Positions 37,440 to 45,595 of a stretch of DNA of 64,000 bases are shown here, piece by piece. The notes beneath the pieces are model-generated. The model did no database searches. It saw only the letters and a list, made by a program, of their open reading frames with translations, and was not told the DNA's origin. Source of the DNA: Nocardia speluncae NBRC 108251. GTDB lineage: Bacteria; Actinomycetota; Actinomycetes; Mycobacteriales; Mycobacteriaceae. The position numbers were made by a program, and so were the translations under genes. The DNA lies in NCBI RefSeq assembly GCF_001613245.1, contig NZ_BDBZ01000007.1, positions 62,001-126,000 on the forward strand. The letters run 5' to 3'. Position 1 is the first letter of the stretch. Each line of letters opens with the position of its first letter.

Positions 37440-37498
37440 CGACCGCTGACGGCGGTCGACGCCGGGAATGCGCGTGAGGATTACTCGGCGACGCCGAG
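37440..37498 (-). promoter_or_regulatory. Two hairpins between leader peptide and first gene (attenuator candidate)
   Basis: Reading the minus strand, two perfect hairpins follow the leader-peptide stop: one at 37484-37498 (6-bp arms CTCGGC/GCCGAG, 3-base loop) and one at 37440-37458 (7-bp arms CGACCGC/GCGGTCG, 5-base loop). They sit between the leader and the DUF4242 start at 37399. The order leader, hairpins, gene fits translation-coupled attenuation, although no T-rich run is present. Confidence 0.5.
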
Positions 37499-37503
37499 CG
37501 GGA

Positions 37504-37584
37504 TCAGCGCTGGTGACGACAGGCAGCGGTGGCCACACGCACGAGGTCCACGTGCAGGCGGCGGGTGAGGTTGCTGCGGGTCAC
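37504..37584 (-). CDS. Cysteine-containing leader peptide of the Ssu-type operon
   Basis: A 26-residue reading frame from GTG 37584 to TGA 37504. Its core RRLHVDLVRVATAAC with a closing CRHQR matches the actinobacterial leader-peptide pattern RRxHVDLxRxxxxxC that is found upstream of sulfur-assimilation genes and is linked to cysteine-dependent attenuation. A TAGTCT sequence ends six bases before the GTG, so the transcript may be leaderless. It lies between the operator palindrome and the attenuator hairpins. Confidence 0.8.
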   Translation of the reverse strand: MTRSNLTRRLHVDLVRVATAACRHQR

Positions 37585-37600
37585 GAATCAAGACTAACCG

Positions 37601-37620
37601 TAGACAGAACGATCTGTCTA
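37601..37620. promoter_or_regulatory. TetR-type operator palindrome
   Basis: A perfect inverted repeat TAGACAG-N6-CTGTCTA lies between the divergent Ssu-type operon (leader start 37584) and the TetR gene (start 37647). It covers the likely promoter of both, which fits autorepression and repression of the operon by the TetR protein. Confidence 0.75.
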
Positions 37621-37646
37621 TACGCTGGCATGGTTATGGTGGGAAC

Positions 37647-38237
37647 GTGGCCACGACAACAGAGCCCGCGGTGTCCCCGGCAGACCGTCGCGGCAAACCC
37701 ACGCCGGCACAACGACTGCTGGACACCGCGACCACCCTGTTCGCCCGGTACGGCATCCGCGCGGTCGGTATCGACCGGGTACTGGCCGAGGCCGGGGTGG
37801 CGCGGGCCAGTATGTACTCCGCCTACGGATCCAAGGACGCACTGGTCGTTGCCTATCTGGAGAACCTCGACCGGTGCGATCGCGCCCGCTGGCACGAGGC
37901 CATCGCCGAGGTCGTGGATCCGCAGGACCGGATCCTCGCCTTCTTCGACCTCGCCCTGGCTTCCGCCCCGGACCGCGGTTTCCGCGGCTGCCGATACGCC
38001 AACGCCGCAACGGAATTCCCGGACGAGCCGCTCGCTCCCGTCGTCGCGCACCGCCGCTGGATGTTCGATACCCTCACCGAACTGCTCCGGATCCGCGGCG
38101 CCGCCGATCCCCCCGGCCTCGCCCGCCGGATCCAGCTGATATACGACGGCGCCCTGGCCGGTTCCAAACTCGAGCATGCGATCGAGCCACTACAGATCGG
38201 CCGGGCGGTCGCCGTCGAACTTCTCCGCGGCGGCTGA
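37647..38237 (+). CDS. TetR family transcriptional regulator
   Basis: A 196-residue TetR regulator. The N-terminal helix-turn-helix reads GIDRVLAEAGVARASMYSAY with GSKDALVVAYLEN after it, the form seen in the TetR_C_11-like group. The C-terminal ligand domain is divergent. GTG 37647 is preceded by GGTGGGA. The gene is divergent from the leader/Ssu operon, with a 20-bp palindrome between them as its probable site. The effector is unknown; a sulfur metabolite or the imported ligand is a guess. Confidence 0.88.
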   Translation: MATTTEPAVSPADRRGKPTPAQRLLDTATTLFARYGIRAVGIDRVLAEAGVARASMYSAYGSKDALVVAYLENLDRCDRARWHEAIAEVVDPQDRILAFFDLALASAPDRGFRGCRYANAATEFPDEPLAPVVAHRRWMFDTLTELLRIRGAADPPGLARRIQLIYDGALAGSKLEHAIEPLQIGRAVAVELLRGG

Positions 38238-38332
38238 CGGGCGGCCGGGGGCCGGGCAGTGAGCCCGATACAGGTGGCGCCGACCAGGTCGTGCAGCCGG
38301 GCGGCGTTCGTCGGCCGCACCGTAGCGGCCGG

Positions 38333-39124
38333 TCACGGTGTCGCGTGGGCGGTATAGATGTGCTGGGCGACCTCGTCGCGCATGGCGGTGAACCCAGGGT
38401 CCGTGCGGAGTACCTGGAAAGGTGCGTCGCCGAGATCGGTCTTGAAATCTGTGGGGTGGTCGTAGATGATGCGACCCGGCCGGGTGCCCATGACCAGCAC
38501 CCGGGTGCCCAGCAGTAGTGCCTCATCGATGCTGTGGGTAACGAACAGAACGGTTTTGCGGCGGTCCCGCCACAGCGCGAGGAGTTCGCCCTGGAGCTTC
38601 TCCCTGGTCAGTGCGTCGAGGGCGCCGAAGGGTTCGTCCATGAGGATGATCTGCGGGTCGTTGATCAATACGCGGGCGATCTGGGCGCGTTGCTGCTGCC
38701 CGCCGGAGAGCTCGTAGGGCCGGCGGCCGCCGAGCCCGTCGAGGCCGACCATGGCGAGCAGGCGTTCGGCCGCCGCCGTGCGTTCGGCACGGGCGATACC
38801 ACGAACCTTCGGCCCGAATTCGATGTTCTGCCGGACCGACAGCCACGGATACAGCGCGGGTTGCTGGAACACCACGCCGCGATCCGGGTCGGGGCCGGTG
38901 ACCCGCCGGTCACCGATACACACCGTGCCCTGTGTCGGCTCCAGGAAACCGGCCACAAGTTTCAGCAGGGTCGTCTTCCCGCAACCGGACGGGCCGACGA
39001 CGCAGACGAATTCGCCGCTCTCGATGGTGAGATCCGTCGGTGCGAGCACCTGCGTGGGTTCGTCGCCGCCCGGATAGCTCTTGGCCACCGCCGTACAGGT
39101 GACCAGGTGCGCGGTCGCGCTCAC
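38333..39124 (-). CDS. ABC transporter ATP-binding protein, TauB/SsuB type
   Basis: A 263-residue ATPase with Walker A GPSGCGKTT (about 43-51), Q-loop FQQPALYPWLSV, signature [15 protein letters not shown], Walker B IILMDEPFGALDALT and switch THSIDEALLLG. This set is typical of taurine/sulfonate/nitrate importers. It is the last gene of a three-gene operon and its start overlaps the stop of the binding protein gene. Confidence 0.91.
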   Translation of the reverse strand: MSATAHLVTCTAVAKSYPGGDEPTQVLAPTDLTIESGEFVCVVGPSGCGKTTLLKLVAGFLEPTQGTVCIGDRRVTGPDPDRGVVFQQPALYPWLSVRQNIEFGPKVRGIARAERTAAAERLLAMVGLDGLGGRRPYELSGGQQQRAQIARVLINDPQIILMDEPFGALDALTREKLQGELLALWRDRRKTVLFVTHSIDEALLLGTRVLVMGTRPGRIIYDHPTDFKTDLGDAPFQVLRTDPGFTAMRDEVAQHIYTAHATP

Positions 39125-40164
39125 TGCGCGGCCCGCGCCGCGTCCGGATAGATCGCGGCCAGGTAGTCCTGTTCGCTGCCGACCGCTGCAACATCGCCCT
39201 GGGCCAGCAGGAACTGCGCGGTACTGCGGAGGTTACCGGCGAAGTCACCACCCAGATACCGCGGCCCGGCCAGTTCGGCCGCAGTCGGATAGGTGTACCC
39301 GGCCAGCTGCGGTAGGGCCTGCTGTGGCTCGATACCCAACTGCGCGCCCACCGCGACAGCCGCGTCCTGCGGGTTGTCCCGCAACTGTCCGATCGCATAG
39401 TTCTGCACCTTCGCCCAGACAGCCGCGAAATCGCTGTGCCGGTCCAGGAATGCCGTCGTCGCGGCGGCGACATCGAAGGTCGCCGAGCCTGCGGCGGCGG
39501 TATCGGCGCTGGACGCGATGGCTGTGCCACCCGCCTCGAGGAGTTTCGGTAGCGTGGGTGCCCATACCCAGGCGGCGTCGATCTGGTTACCGGTCCAGGC
39601 GCCGGGGATGGCCTCGGGCTGTAGGTTGACCAGGTCGACCCGACCGGTGAGTCCGGCTGCGTCGAGTGCGGCCAGCAGGCTGTAGTGCGCGGTACTGCCG
39701 AACGGGGTCGCGACCCGTTTCCCGCGCAGACCGGCGACATCGGTGATCGGGTCCTTGGCCACCAGCGATTCGGATTCGCCGATGACATCGTGAATCCACA
39801 GCACCCGCACCGGCAGGTTCAGCGGTGCCGAAACCGCCTTCGTGGCCGGGCTGGACCCGAGCGTGGCGATATCGACACTGTCCGCGCCGAAGGCCTGCAC
39901 CACGTCGGCGCCGGAGGCGAACCGGCTCCAGGTGATGGTCGCATTCGGCAGGCACGCCTCGAGCAGGCCCCGGTCCTTGACGTACAGGTCGGCGTTGGGG
40001 ATCGCCTGGTAGCCGAGACGTGCGGTCGCGGTGATCCCGGTATCCGGTTCGAACGGGCAGTTCGCGCCGCTCTGCGCGCCGGTATCGCCGCGACCGGATT
40101 CCACGCATCCGGCGGCGGCGAAAGCCAGAACCAGCGCCAGAACCGTACGCAGTGTGCGTGTCAT
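39121..40164 (-). CDS. ABC transporter substrate-binding lipoprotein, TauA type
   Basis: A 347-residue binding protein. The signal peptide ends in AAAGC (Cys19). The mature part has ARLGYQAIPNADLYVKDRG, FGADSVDIATLGSSPATKAV, GESESLVAKDPITDVAGLRG and WTGNQIDAAWVWAPTLPKL, which follow TauA closely. Taurine or another small sulfonate is the likely ligand. It overlaps permease and ATPase genes by 4 bases each. Confidence 0.88.
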   Translation of the reverse strand: MTRTLRTVLALVLAFAAAGCVESGRGDTGAQSGANCPFEPDTGITATARLGYQAIPNADLYVKDRGLLEACLPNATITWSRFASGADVVQAFGADSVDIATLGSSPATKAVSAPLNLPVRVLWIHDVIGESESLVAKDPITDVAGLRGKRVATPFGSTAHYSLLAALDAAGLTGRVDLVNLQPEAIPGAWTGNQIDAAWVWAPTLPKLLEAGGTAIASSADTAAAGSATFDVAAATTAFLDRHSDFAAVWAKVQNYAIGQLRDNPQDAAVAVGAQLGIEPQQALPQLAGYTYPTAAELAGPRYLGGDFAGNLRSTAQFLLAQGDVAAVGSEQDYLAAIYPDAARAAQ

Positions 40165-41045
40165 ACCTTGCCCTTCCAGGGAACTGCCGCGTCACCGGCG
40201 AATTTGATAACCGAATCGAGAATCAGTGCCGCGCAGCCGATCACGATGATGCAGGCAATGGTCAGCGGAGTGTCCAGCTGGGTTCCGGAGATATAGGCGA
40301 GCCCACCGATCCCGGGTATACCGTTGTTGAGCTCGGCGGCGACGACGGTGGTCCAGGCGAACGCGGTGGCGATTCGGATACCGCTGATCACTTCGGGGAG
40401 GGTCGCGGGGAGAACGACCCGGATGATCACCTGTTCGCGACCGGCGCCCAGTGAACGGGCGGCGTCGAGATAATCCTGCCGCACCCCCGAAACACCGTTG
40501 AGTGTGGCGATCGCAATGGGCGGGAATGCGGCCAGGAACAGCAGCCAGATCTTCGATACATCACCGATACCGAACCAGACGATCAGCAAACCGATATATC
40601 CCAAAGGGGGCAGGGCGCGCAGGAAGTTCAGGATCGGTTCGGTGATCAGCCGCACCGGCGCCAGCATGCCCATGACGAACCCGGCCAGCGGCCCGGCCAG
40701 CACGGCCGCCCCGACCCCGGCGCCGATCCGTTGCAGACTGGCGACCAGATGTTCCCAGAGGTAATAGTCCTGCGCACCGATCACCATTCGATCGACGCCC
40801 GGGGCGATCGAATGCCGGGTACTGGCCCGCACGAAAGCATCCCAGACGGCGCCGGGCGACGGTAGATACAGCGGATCCACCAGCCCGGTCGCCGTGACCA
40901 GTACCCACAGCCCGAAGACCAGCACAAGGGCGCCGAGCCGGGTCGACGCGGGACGCAGCAGTCTGCGGTAGCTGCGCCGCGCCGCCGGATCCTGTGCCTG
41001 CGCCGGGGTCTGCACCGGCTGTGCAGTGGCGGTCATCGTCCGCAC
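40161..41045 (-). CDS. ABC transporter permease, TauC type
   Basis: A 294-residue permease of the taurine/sulfonate class: LWVLVTATGLVDPLYLPSPG at the first helix, LRALPPLGYIGLLIVWFGIG and the EAA loop LDAARSLGAGREQVIIRVVLPA. GTG 41045 is listed because GGGGCG lies nine bases upstream; ATG 41036 is an equally possible start three codons later. It is the first gene of the Tau-type operon. No TauD gene adjoins it; the TauD-like gene at 55589 belongs to another operon. Confidence 0.89.
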   Translation of the reverse strand: MRTMTATAQPVQTPAQAQDPAARRSYRRLLRPASTRLGALVLVFGLWVLVTATGLVDPLYLPSPGAVWDAFVRASTRHSIAPGVDRMVIGAQDYYLWEHLVASLQRIGAGVGAAVLAGPLAGFVMGMLAPVRLITEPILNFLRALPPLGYIGLLIVWFGIGDVSKIWLLFLAAFPPIAIATLNGVSGVRQDYLDAARSLGAGREQVIIRVVLPATLPEVISGIRIATAFAWTTVVAAELNNGIPGIGGLAYISGTQLDTPLTIACIIVIGCAALILDSVIKFAGDAAVPWKGKV

Positions 41046-41210
41046 CGCACAGTTCGCCCCGAGCCGGCCACACCGATCTCCCTACTTCTGCCCGACCAGG
41101 GCTGCCCGGCCGACCATCCGAAAACCGGCACGAGGGTCGACGCTATCGAGGTGGGCCGGAGCCGGGAAGAATTGGACGCGCAGTGAGCGAAATGCGGCGG
41201 CAGCCGGAAT

Positions 41211-42155
41211 TCAGGAGCCGATGCCGCTGATCGAACCCAGGAATCGCCAGGTGGCGCGTTCGTCCTCGGCACCACCCAGATCCGTCTGCGTTACCAGCAG
41301 TTCGGTCGCTCCCGCGTCCACATAGCGGCGCAGCTGCGCCTCGACCTCCGTTTCGCTGCCGGTCACCAGAAGTTCGGCCGCGGTAGCGACACCTTCCCGG
41401 TCCAGCACCGAACGATAGGACGGGATCGCGTCGTAGAAGGCCATTTGTCCGGCGGCCTCGGCACGGACCCGGTCGGGGTCGGTGGTGACCACCACCGCGA
41501 CTCCCGCGACCACCCGCGGCCGCGCACGCCCCGCGGCGTGGGCGGCCTTCTGGACCCGGGGCACGATATCGTCGCCGAGCGTGCGCGGGCCGGCCAGGAA
41601 AGGCACAATCCCGTCGGCGAGTTCCCCGGATGCGGCGACCGCCTGCGGGCCCATCGCGGCCACGACGATATCGGGTCCGTCGCCGCCCGGGACCGCCGCG
41701 GGCAGCGGTGGGGCGGCCGCGAGTGTTTCACCGGTGAAATCGGCGGTTCCCGTGGTGACCACCGAGCGCAGGACCGTCAGATACTCCCGCAACCGGAGGA
41801 TCGGGCGGTCGGTACGCACCCCGAACGCGGGTTCCTCCAGCGCCCGCGCGCCGAGGCCGAGGCCGAGGGTGAAGCGGCGATGGCTCGCGGCATGGGCGGT
41901 CTGCGCCTGGCTCGCCACCACGAGCGGATGTCGCGGATTGATCGGCACCACCGAGGTCCCGGTCCGCAGTCCCGGAACCGTCGCGCCGACCACCGCGGCG
42001 ACGGACAGCGAATCGAAGTCGAAACGCTGCGCGAACCAGACCCGGTCGATCCCCGCGCGCTGTACGGAACGTGCCCGTTCGATGAGATCGTCGACGGTAT
42101 TCGCCGCGGCAGGGCCGGGATTGAGCGCGATTCCGATCGGTGTGGTGAGTGCCAT
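41211..42155 (-). CDS. LLM class oxidoreductase, probably F420-dependent
   Basis: A 314-residue luciferase-like TIM-barrel protein with ALTTPIGIALNPGPAAANTV at the start, RRFTLGLGLGARALEEPAFG in the middle and GPDIVVAAMGPQAVAASGEL; these resemble the F420-type LLM subgroup rather than the NtaA group. ATG 42155 is preferred from the family N-terminus; a start 30 codons upstream is possible, and neither has a clear RBS. It is divergent from the NtaA-type gene at 42379. The substrate is unknown. Confidence 0.8.
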   Translation of the reverse strand: MALTTPIGIALNPGPAAANTVDDLIERARSVQRAGIDRVWFAQRFDFDSLSVAAVVGATVPGLRTGTSVVPINPRHPLVVASQAQTAHAASHRRFTLGLGLGARALEEPAFGVRTDRPILRLREYLTVLRSVVTTGTADFTGETLAAAPPLPAAVPGGDGPDIVVAAMGPQAVAASGELADGIVPFLAGPRTLGDDIVPRVQKAAHAAGRARPRVVAGVAVVVTTDPDRVRAEAAGQMAFYDAIPSYRSVLDREGVATAAELLVTGSETEVEAQLRRYVDAGATELLVTQTDLGGAEDERATWRFLGSISGIGS

Positions 42156-42378
42156 ATCCGCCGCAACCGCCCCGGCCGCGAGTCGTATTCCGGACGCGGG
42201 GATTGGATTCGCCCGGAATCTCAACGGTGACAGCAACGACATCATCTGCTACAGGTGCGGGGACTCTTCGGAAAATCCACCACCGGGATCGCCGCCGTCC
42301 AGATCTCCGGGTGGCGGCGCAGAAATCACGCTGAGCGCAAGCGTTTCCGCACCGCAACAGCCGTCGTACCGTCGGCCG

Positions 42379-43704
42379 GTGGCATCTGGCAGTAGTACCC
42401 GGCGATATCTGAAAACGGTGACCGGGGTCAGTGGAGGAACCGATATCTACGGCGCCGCTGTGGACCCGGGCCGGTCGACGCTCGATACCGCGCTCACCGT
42501 CGCGAAGATCGCCGAGGAGCACAGATTCGATGCGCTGTTCGCCGCTGATCTGCTCAGCTTCGGTGCGCAGGGCGCGATCGGCGCGCAGGAACCGCTGATC
42601 TACCTCTCCGCGCTCAGCGCGGTCACCTCGCGTATCGGCCTGATCGGCACCGTGACGACCACATTCCATCATCCGTACAATCTGGCTCGGCTGTTCGGCA
42701 CCCTCGACCACGTGAGCAACGGGCGCGCCGCCTGGAACGCGGTGACCTCGTCGCTGGGGGAGGAGAACTACAGCGATCTGGAGCTGCCGGGCCCGGAGGA
42801 ACGCTACGCGCGGGCCACGGAATCCCTGGAGGTGGTACATGCCCTCTTCGACTCCTGGCAGGACGGCGCGCTGACTTCCGACGGCCACGGCGGGGCCGTT
42901 CTCGACCCGAGTAGGGTCCGGCCCATCGAGTACCGCGGCCGCTATTTCACGGTGCGCGGACCGCTGAACATCCCGCCGCTGCCGCAGCGCCGGCCGGTGC
43001 AGTTCCAGGCCGGTCAGTCGGCGGGCGGAGTGGAACTGGGGGCCCGTTTCGCCGAGGTCGTCTTCACCTCGCTCACCACCCTCGACGATGCGCTCACCTA
43101 CACCGGTGGGATCCGGGCCCGCGCGCGAGAACTGGGCCGGGCGCCGGGACTGCCCTATATCTTCAGTTCACTGCACGCCACCTACGGAGCAACGGAGGCC
43201 GAGGCCGCCCGGCTGGTGCGGGAGCAGGAGGAATCCTTCGACCTCGAGGCAGGGCGGCGGCTACTCGCAGATATGCTCGGCGGCGGTATCGACCTGTCCG
43301 GGCTCCCGCTGGACCGGCCGCTGCCGGAATCGCTGCTACCCGACCCCGGATCGGTACACCGCCGGCGGGGCAGGGTCGAGATCTTCGCCCGCCTTGCCGC
43401 CTCGGGGCGCACCCTGCGCGAACTCATCCTGGAGTCTCGCCACACCGGACACTGGTCGGCGGCGGGCACGCCGGAACAATTGGCCGACGCCATCGAGGAG
43501 CGGTATCGCGCGGGAGTTCTCGATGTCGTATCCCTCGGCGGTCTCGACGATCCACGCACGCGGGATTTCGTCACCGATGGACTACTCCCGGAATTGCGGC
43601 GCCGGAATATCGTCGGCACCGATTATCTCGGCGCGACCCTTCGCGACAATCTCGAACTACCACCGCTGCCCGCATCCGCGGACGAGCGGGTCGCGGTGTC
43701 GTAG
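42379..43704 (+). CDS. FMN-dependent LLM monooxygenase, NtaA/SnaA/DszA family
   Basis: A 441-residue luciferase-like oxygenase with FGTLDHVSNGRAAWNAVTSS, YRGRYFTVRGPLNIPPLPQR, PVQFQAGQSAGGVELGARF and the late GTPEQLADAIEERYRAGVLD. These are NtaA/DszA-branch blocks. The start is uncertain: GTG 42379 is used and GTG 42418 is an alternative, and the frame stays open far upstream. It is the last monooxygenase of the sulfur island. Confidence 0.83.
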   Translation: MASGSSTRRYLKTVTGVSGGTDIYGAAVDPGRSTLDTALTVAKIAEEHRFDALFAADLLSFGAQGAIGAQEPLIYLSALSAVTSRIGLIGTVTTTFHHPYNLARLFGTLDHVSNGRAAWNAVTSSLGEENYSDLELPGPEERYARATESLEVVHALFDSWQDGALTSDGHGGAVLDPSRVRPIEYRGRYFTVRGPLNIPPLPQRRPVQFQAGQSAGGVELGARFAEVVFTSLTTLDDALTYTGGIRARARELGRAPGLPYIFSSLHATYGATEAEAARLVREQEESFDLEAGRRLLADMLGGGIDLSGLPLDRPLPESLLPDPGSVHRRRGRVEIFARLAASGRTLRELILESRHTGHWSAAGTPEQLADAIEERYRAGVLDVVSLGGLDDPRTRDFVTDGLLPELRRRNIVGTDYLGATLRDNLELPPLPASADERVAVS

Positions 43705-43926
43705 GCATCGAATCGGTCCTGCTCTAGCTGCTTTCGGGCACGGCGACTGCCCTCGGGTGGCAACCGCGATCGTCCGGGTGAATGCTGCGACTTCTGATCA
43801 GTGGGTTGCAGGGGGTGAGTTGGTGCAGGGCCGACATGGCACCGTAGTGGGCGGAGAACCCCATGGCCTGCACCACCGGTTCGCGCGGTGAGCAGTACCG
43901 ATCCCAGCAGAAACGGAGCCTCGGCT

Positions 43927-45123
43927 ATGTCCGTCGATATCGGAGCACTGACCGACCGGGCGGACCTGTGGGCCGCCCAGCAGGTCTTCCGGACCGCCAT
44001 GGTCGGAGTACCGCTGCTGGACCCTGCCGCCGCGGATGGGCTCAACGAACCCGGCCGGACTTTTGGTGCCCGAGTGGGCGGCGAACTCGTCGGCACCGCC
44101 AACTCGTACACGAGCTGGCTGGTCGTGCCGGGCGGGGAGCGGTTGCCGCATGCCGCCGTTACCCATGTCGGTGTCCTGCCGACGCATGCCCGGCAGGGGA
44201 TCGCGTCGGCATTGCTTCGCCACCAGCTCACCGATATCGCGGAGCGCGGCGAGATCGTCGCCACGCTGCGGGCCACTCAAGGCGGGATCTACGAGCGGTT
44301 CGGATACGGGATTGCGGGGTCGGCCGCGCGCCTGGAGATCGACCGGCGGCGGGTGCGGTTCCGCGATACCGTCCCGGAGTCGGGGCCGGTTCGGCTGCTT
44401 GCGCCCGCCGACATATGGGAGGTGCCGGCCAAGATCTACGCCACCGCAGGGGTGTCGTGGGTCGGCGCCATCGACCGGCCGCCGCAATGGTGGCGATTGC
44501 TGCAGGTGAAGGGTGATCGCGGGCATGTGGCCGTGCACGGGGACCCCGGCGCAGAGGACGGGTTCGTGCGCTACCACGGCGCCGAATCCGCCGCCTGGGC
44601 ACGAGACCCGAAACGCACGGTGGTGGTCGACGATCTGGTCGCCACCACCCCCACGGCCTACCTCGGGCTCATCCGGCACCTGCTCGCCGCGGATATCGTC
44701 GATTCCGTGGTGATCCCGATGGCGGCGCCCGATGCGCCGCTGCGGCACCTGCTGACCGACGAGCGGGCGGTCACCGTCACCGATATCCGCGACGAGACCT
44801 GGTTACGGTTGGTCGACGTGGCCGCCGCATTGCGTCGCCGCGCCTACAAACCCGGTGCGCCGGTAGTTCTCGCGGTGACGGACCCGATCCTGCCGGCCAA
44901 CAACACGCGCCTTCGGGTCGCGGGGAGCGGCGTGGTCGCAACCGACGCTCCCGCCGACCTCAGCACCGATATCGCCACGCTCGGGGCCGCCTATCTCGGC
45001 GGGACGTCATGGCGTCATATGGCGCTTGCGGGCCGGGTAACGGAGCATCGGCCGGGGGCGGCTGCCGTCGCCGATGCGTTGTTCGCGGTGCAGGATCACC
45101 CGTTCAGTGGGACCTATTTCTGA
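43927..45123 (+). CDS. eis: Eis-like GNAT N-acetyltransferase
   Basis: A 398-residue protein of the enhanced-intracellular-survival type: an N-terminal GNAT domain with THVGVLPTHARQGIASALL (acetyl-CoA loop) and LRATQGGIYERFGYGIAGSA, a second GNAT-like half, and an SCP2-like C-terminus ending PFSGTYF, where the free terminal carboxylate serves as general base in Eis. ATG 43927 has GGAG eight bases upstream and is preferred over GTG 43888. It may acetylate aminoglycosides or lysine side chains; the host role is unclear. It appears monocistronic. Confidence 0.88.
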   Translation: MSVDIGALTDRADLWAAQQVFRTAMVGVPLLDPAAADGLNEPGRTFGARVGGELVGTANSYTSWLVVPGGERLPHAAVTHVGVLPTHARQGIASALLRHQLTDIAERGEIVATLRATQGGIYERFGYGIAGSAARLEIDRRRVRFRDTVPESGPVRLLAPADIWEVPAKIYATAGVSWVGAIDRPPQWWRLLQVKGDRGHVAVHGDPGAEDGFVRYHGAESAAWARDPKRTVVVDDLVATTPTAYLGLIRHLLAADIVDSVVIPMAAPDAPLRHLLTDERAVTVTDIRDETWLRLVDVAAALRRRAYKPGAPVVLAVTDPILPANNTRLRVAGSGVVATDAPADLSTDIATLGAAYLGGTSWRHMALAGRVTEHRPGAAAVADALFAVQDHPFSGTYF

Positions 45124-45369
45124 CACGGCGCGGTGGATGAACCGTCCGGCGCTGCCGGCCACCTCTTCTGCTCGGGTGTTGCCCCGATCGGGAGTAGGGG
45201 TCTGTTCCCGCATCCTCCGGACCGGTTGAACCGGCGTTCGTAGCGGGCCGGCTCAGCGCTTTTCCCTCGGCGGTGATCGGTGGCCGGCTCCTCTTTCCCG
45301 GGGGCGGTGTGCGTCCGGCCCGACCTGCGCGGAGTGCCCCCGCCGATCTGGGCAGAGTTATCCATCTCC

Positions 45370-45396
45370 TAATTGGAGAATGGTATTCTCCAATTA
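45370..45396. promoter_or_regulatory. 27-bp perfect palindrome, operator candidate
   Basis: Two 12-bp arms (TAATTGGAGAAT and ATTCTCCAATTA) flank a 3-base spacer with no mismatch. The site lies about 200 bases upstream of the SMP-30-like gene. Length and symmetry fit a dimeric TetR- or MarR-type repressor; no such regulator gene lies next to the operon, where the only regulator seen is GntR-type. Confidence 0.75.
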
Positions 45397-45476
45397 GTGG
45401 GCGAGGTGCCCCGGGGGGCGCTCGGGTGGCATTGAAAGCTCTGGTGGATGCGCGGATACCTCATGCTCCCTTCTAT

Positions 45477-45538
45477 CCTTACAAAGATTGCAATACTTAT
45501 TGCGCTTGCGTGGATGGAGCGTTAGATTCCTTACAAAG
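45477..45538 (+). repeat. Direct repeat CCTTACAAAG with enclosed dyad
   Basis: The 10-mer CCTTACAAAG occurs at 45477-45486 and again at 45529-45538, 52 bases apart (about five helical turns). Between them lies GATTGCAATA (45486-45495), which forms part of the dyad GCAAT-ACTT-ATTGC (45490-45503). The spacing would place bound proteins on the same face of the DNA. Confidence 0.45.
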
Positions 45539-45595
45539 TCCTCGACATCGAGGCGGATCAGCGCTAGCGGCCGGGTCGGTTGGGAGTCAGTCGGA

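Larger units (their letters stand above)
45124..45595. other. 472-bp regulatory region upstream of the catabolic operon
   Basis: No convincing gene is present. It contains a 27-bp perfect palindrome (45370-45396), a 10-bp direct repeat CCTTACAAAG (45477-45486 and 45529-45538), and a GCAAT-N4-ATTGC dyad (45490-45503). GC content drops clearly between 45365 and 45540 compared with the flanks. The stretch is therefore probably a multi-site promoter region for the operon that starts at 45596. Confidence 0.6.

Noticed and set aside
42246..42340. Minus-strand short frame with RRH and a late Cys between the two divergent LLM genes
   Set aside because: No start codon follows the upstream stop, and it lacks the HVDLxR core of sulfur leader peptides.
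43741..43900. Minus-strand frame of about 46 codons beginning MGFSAHYGAMSALHQL
   Set aside because: It reads like protein, but no family is recognised, there is no clear RBS, and its end runs into biased sequence. It was not annotated.
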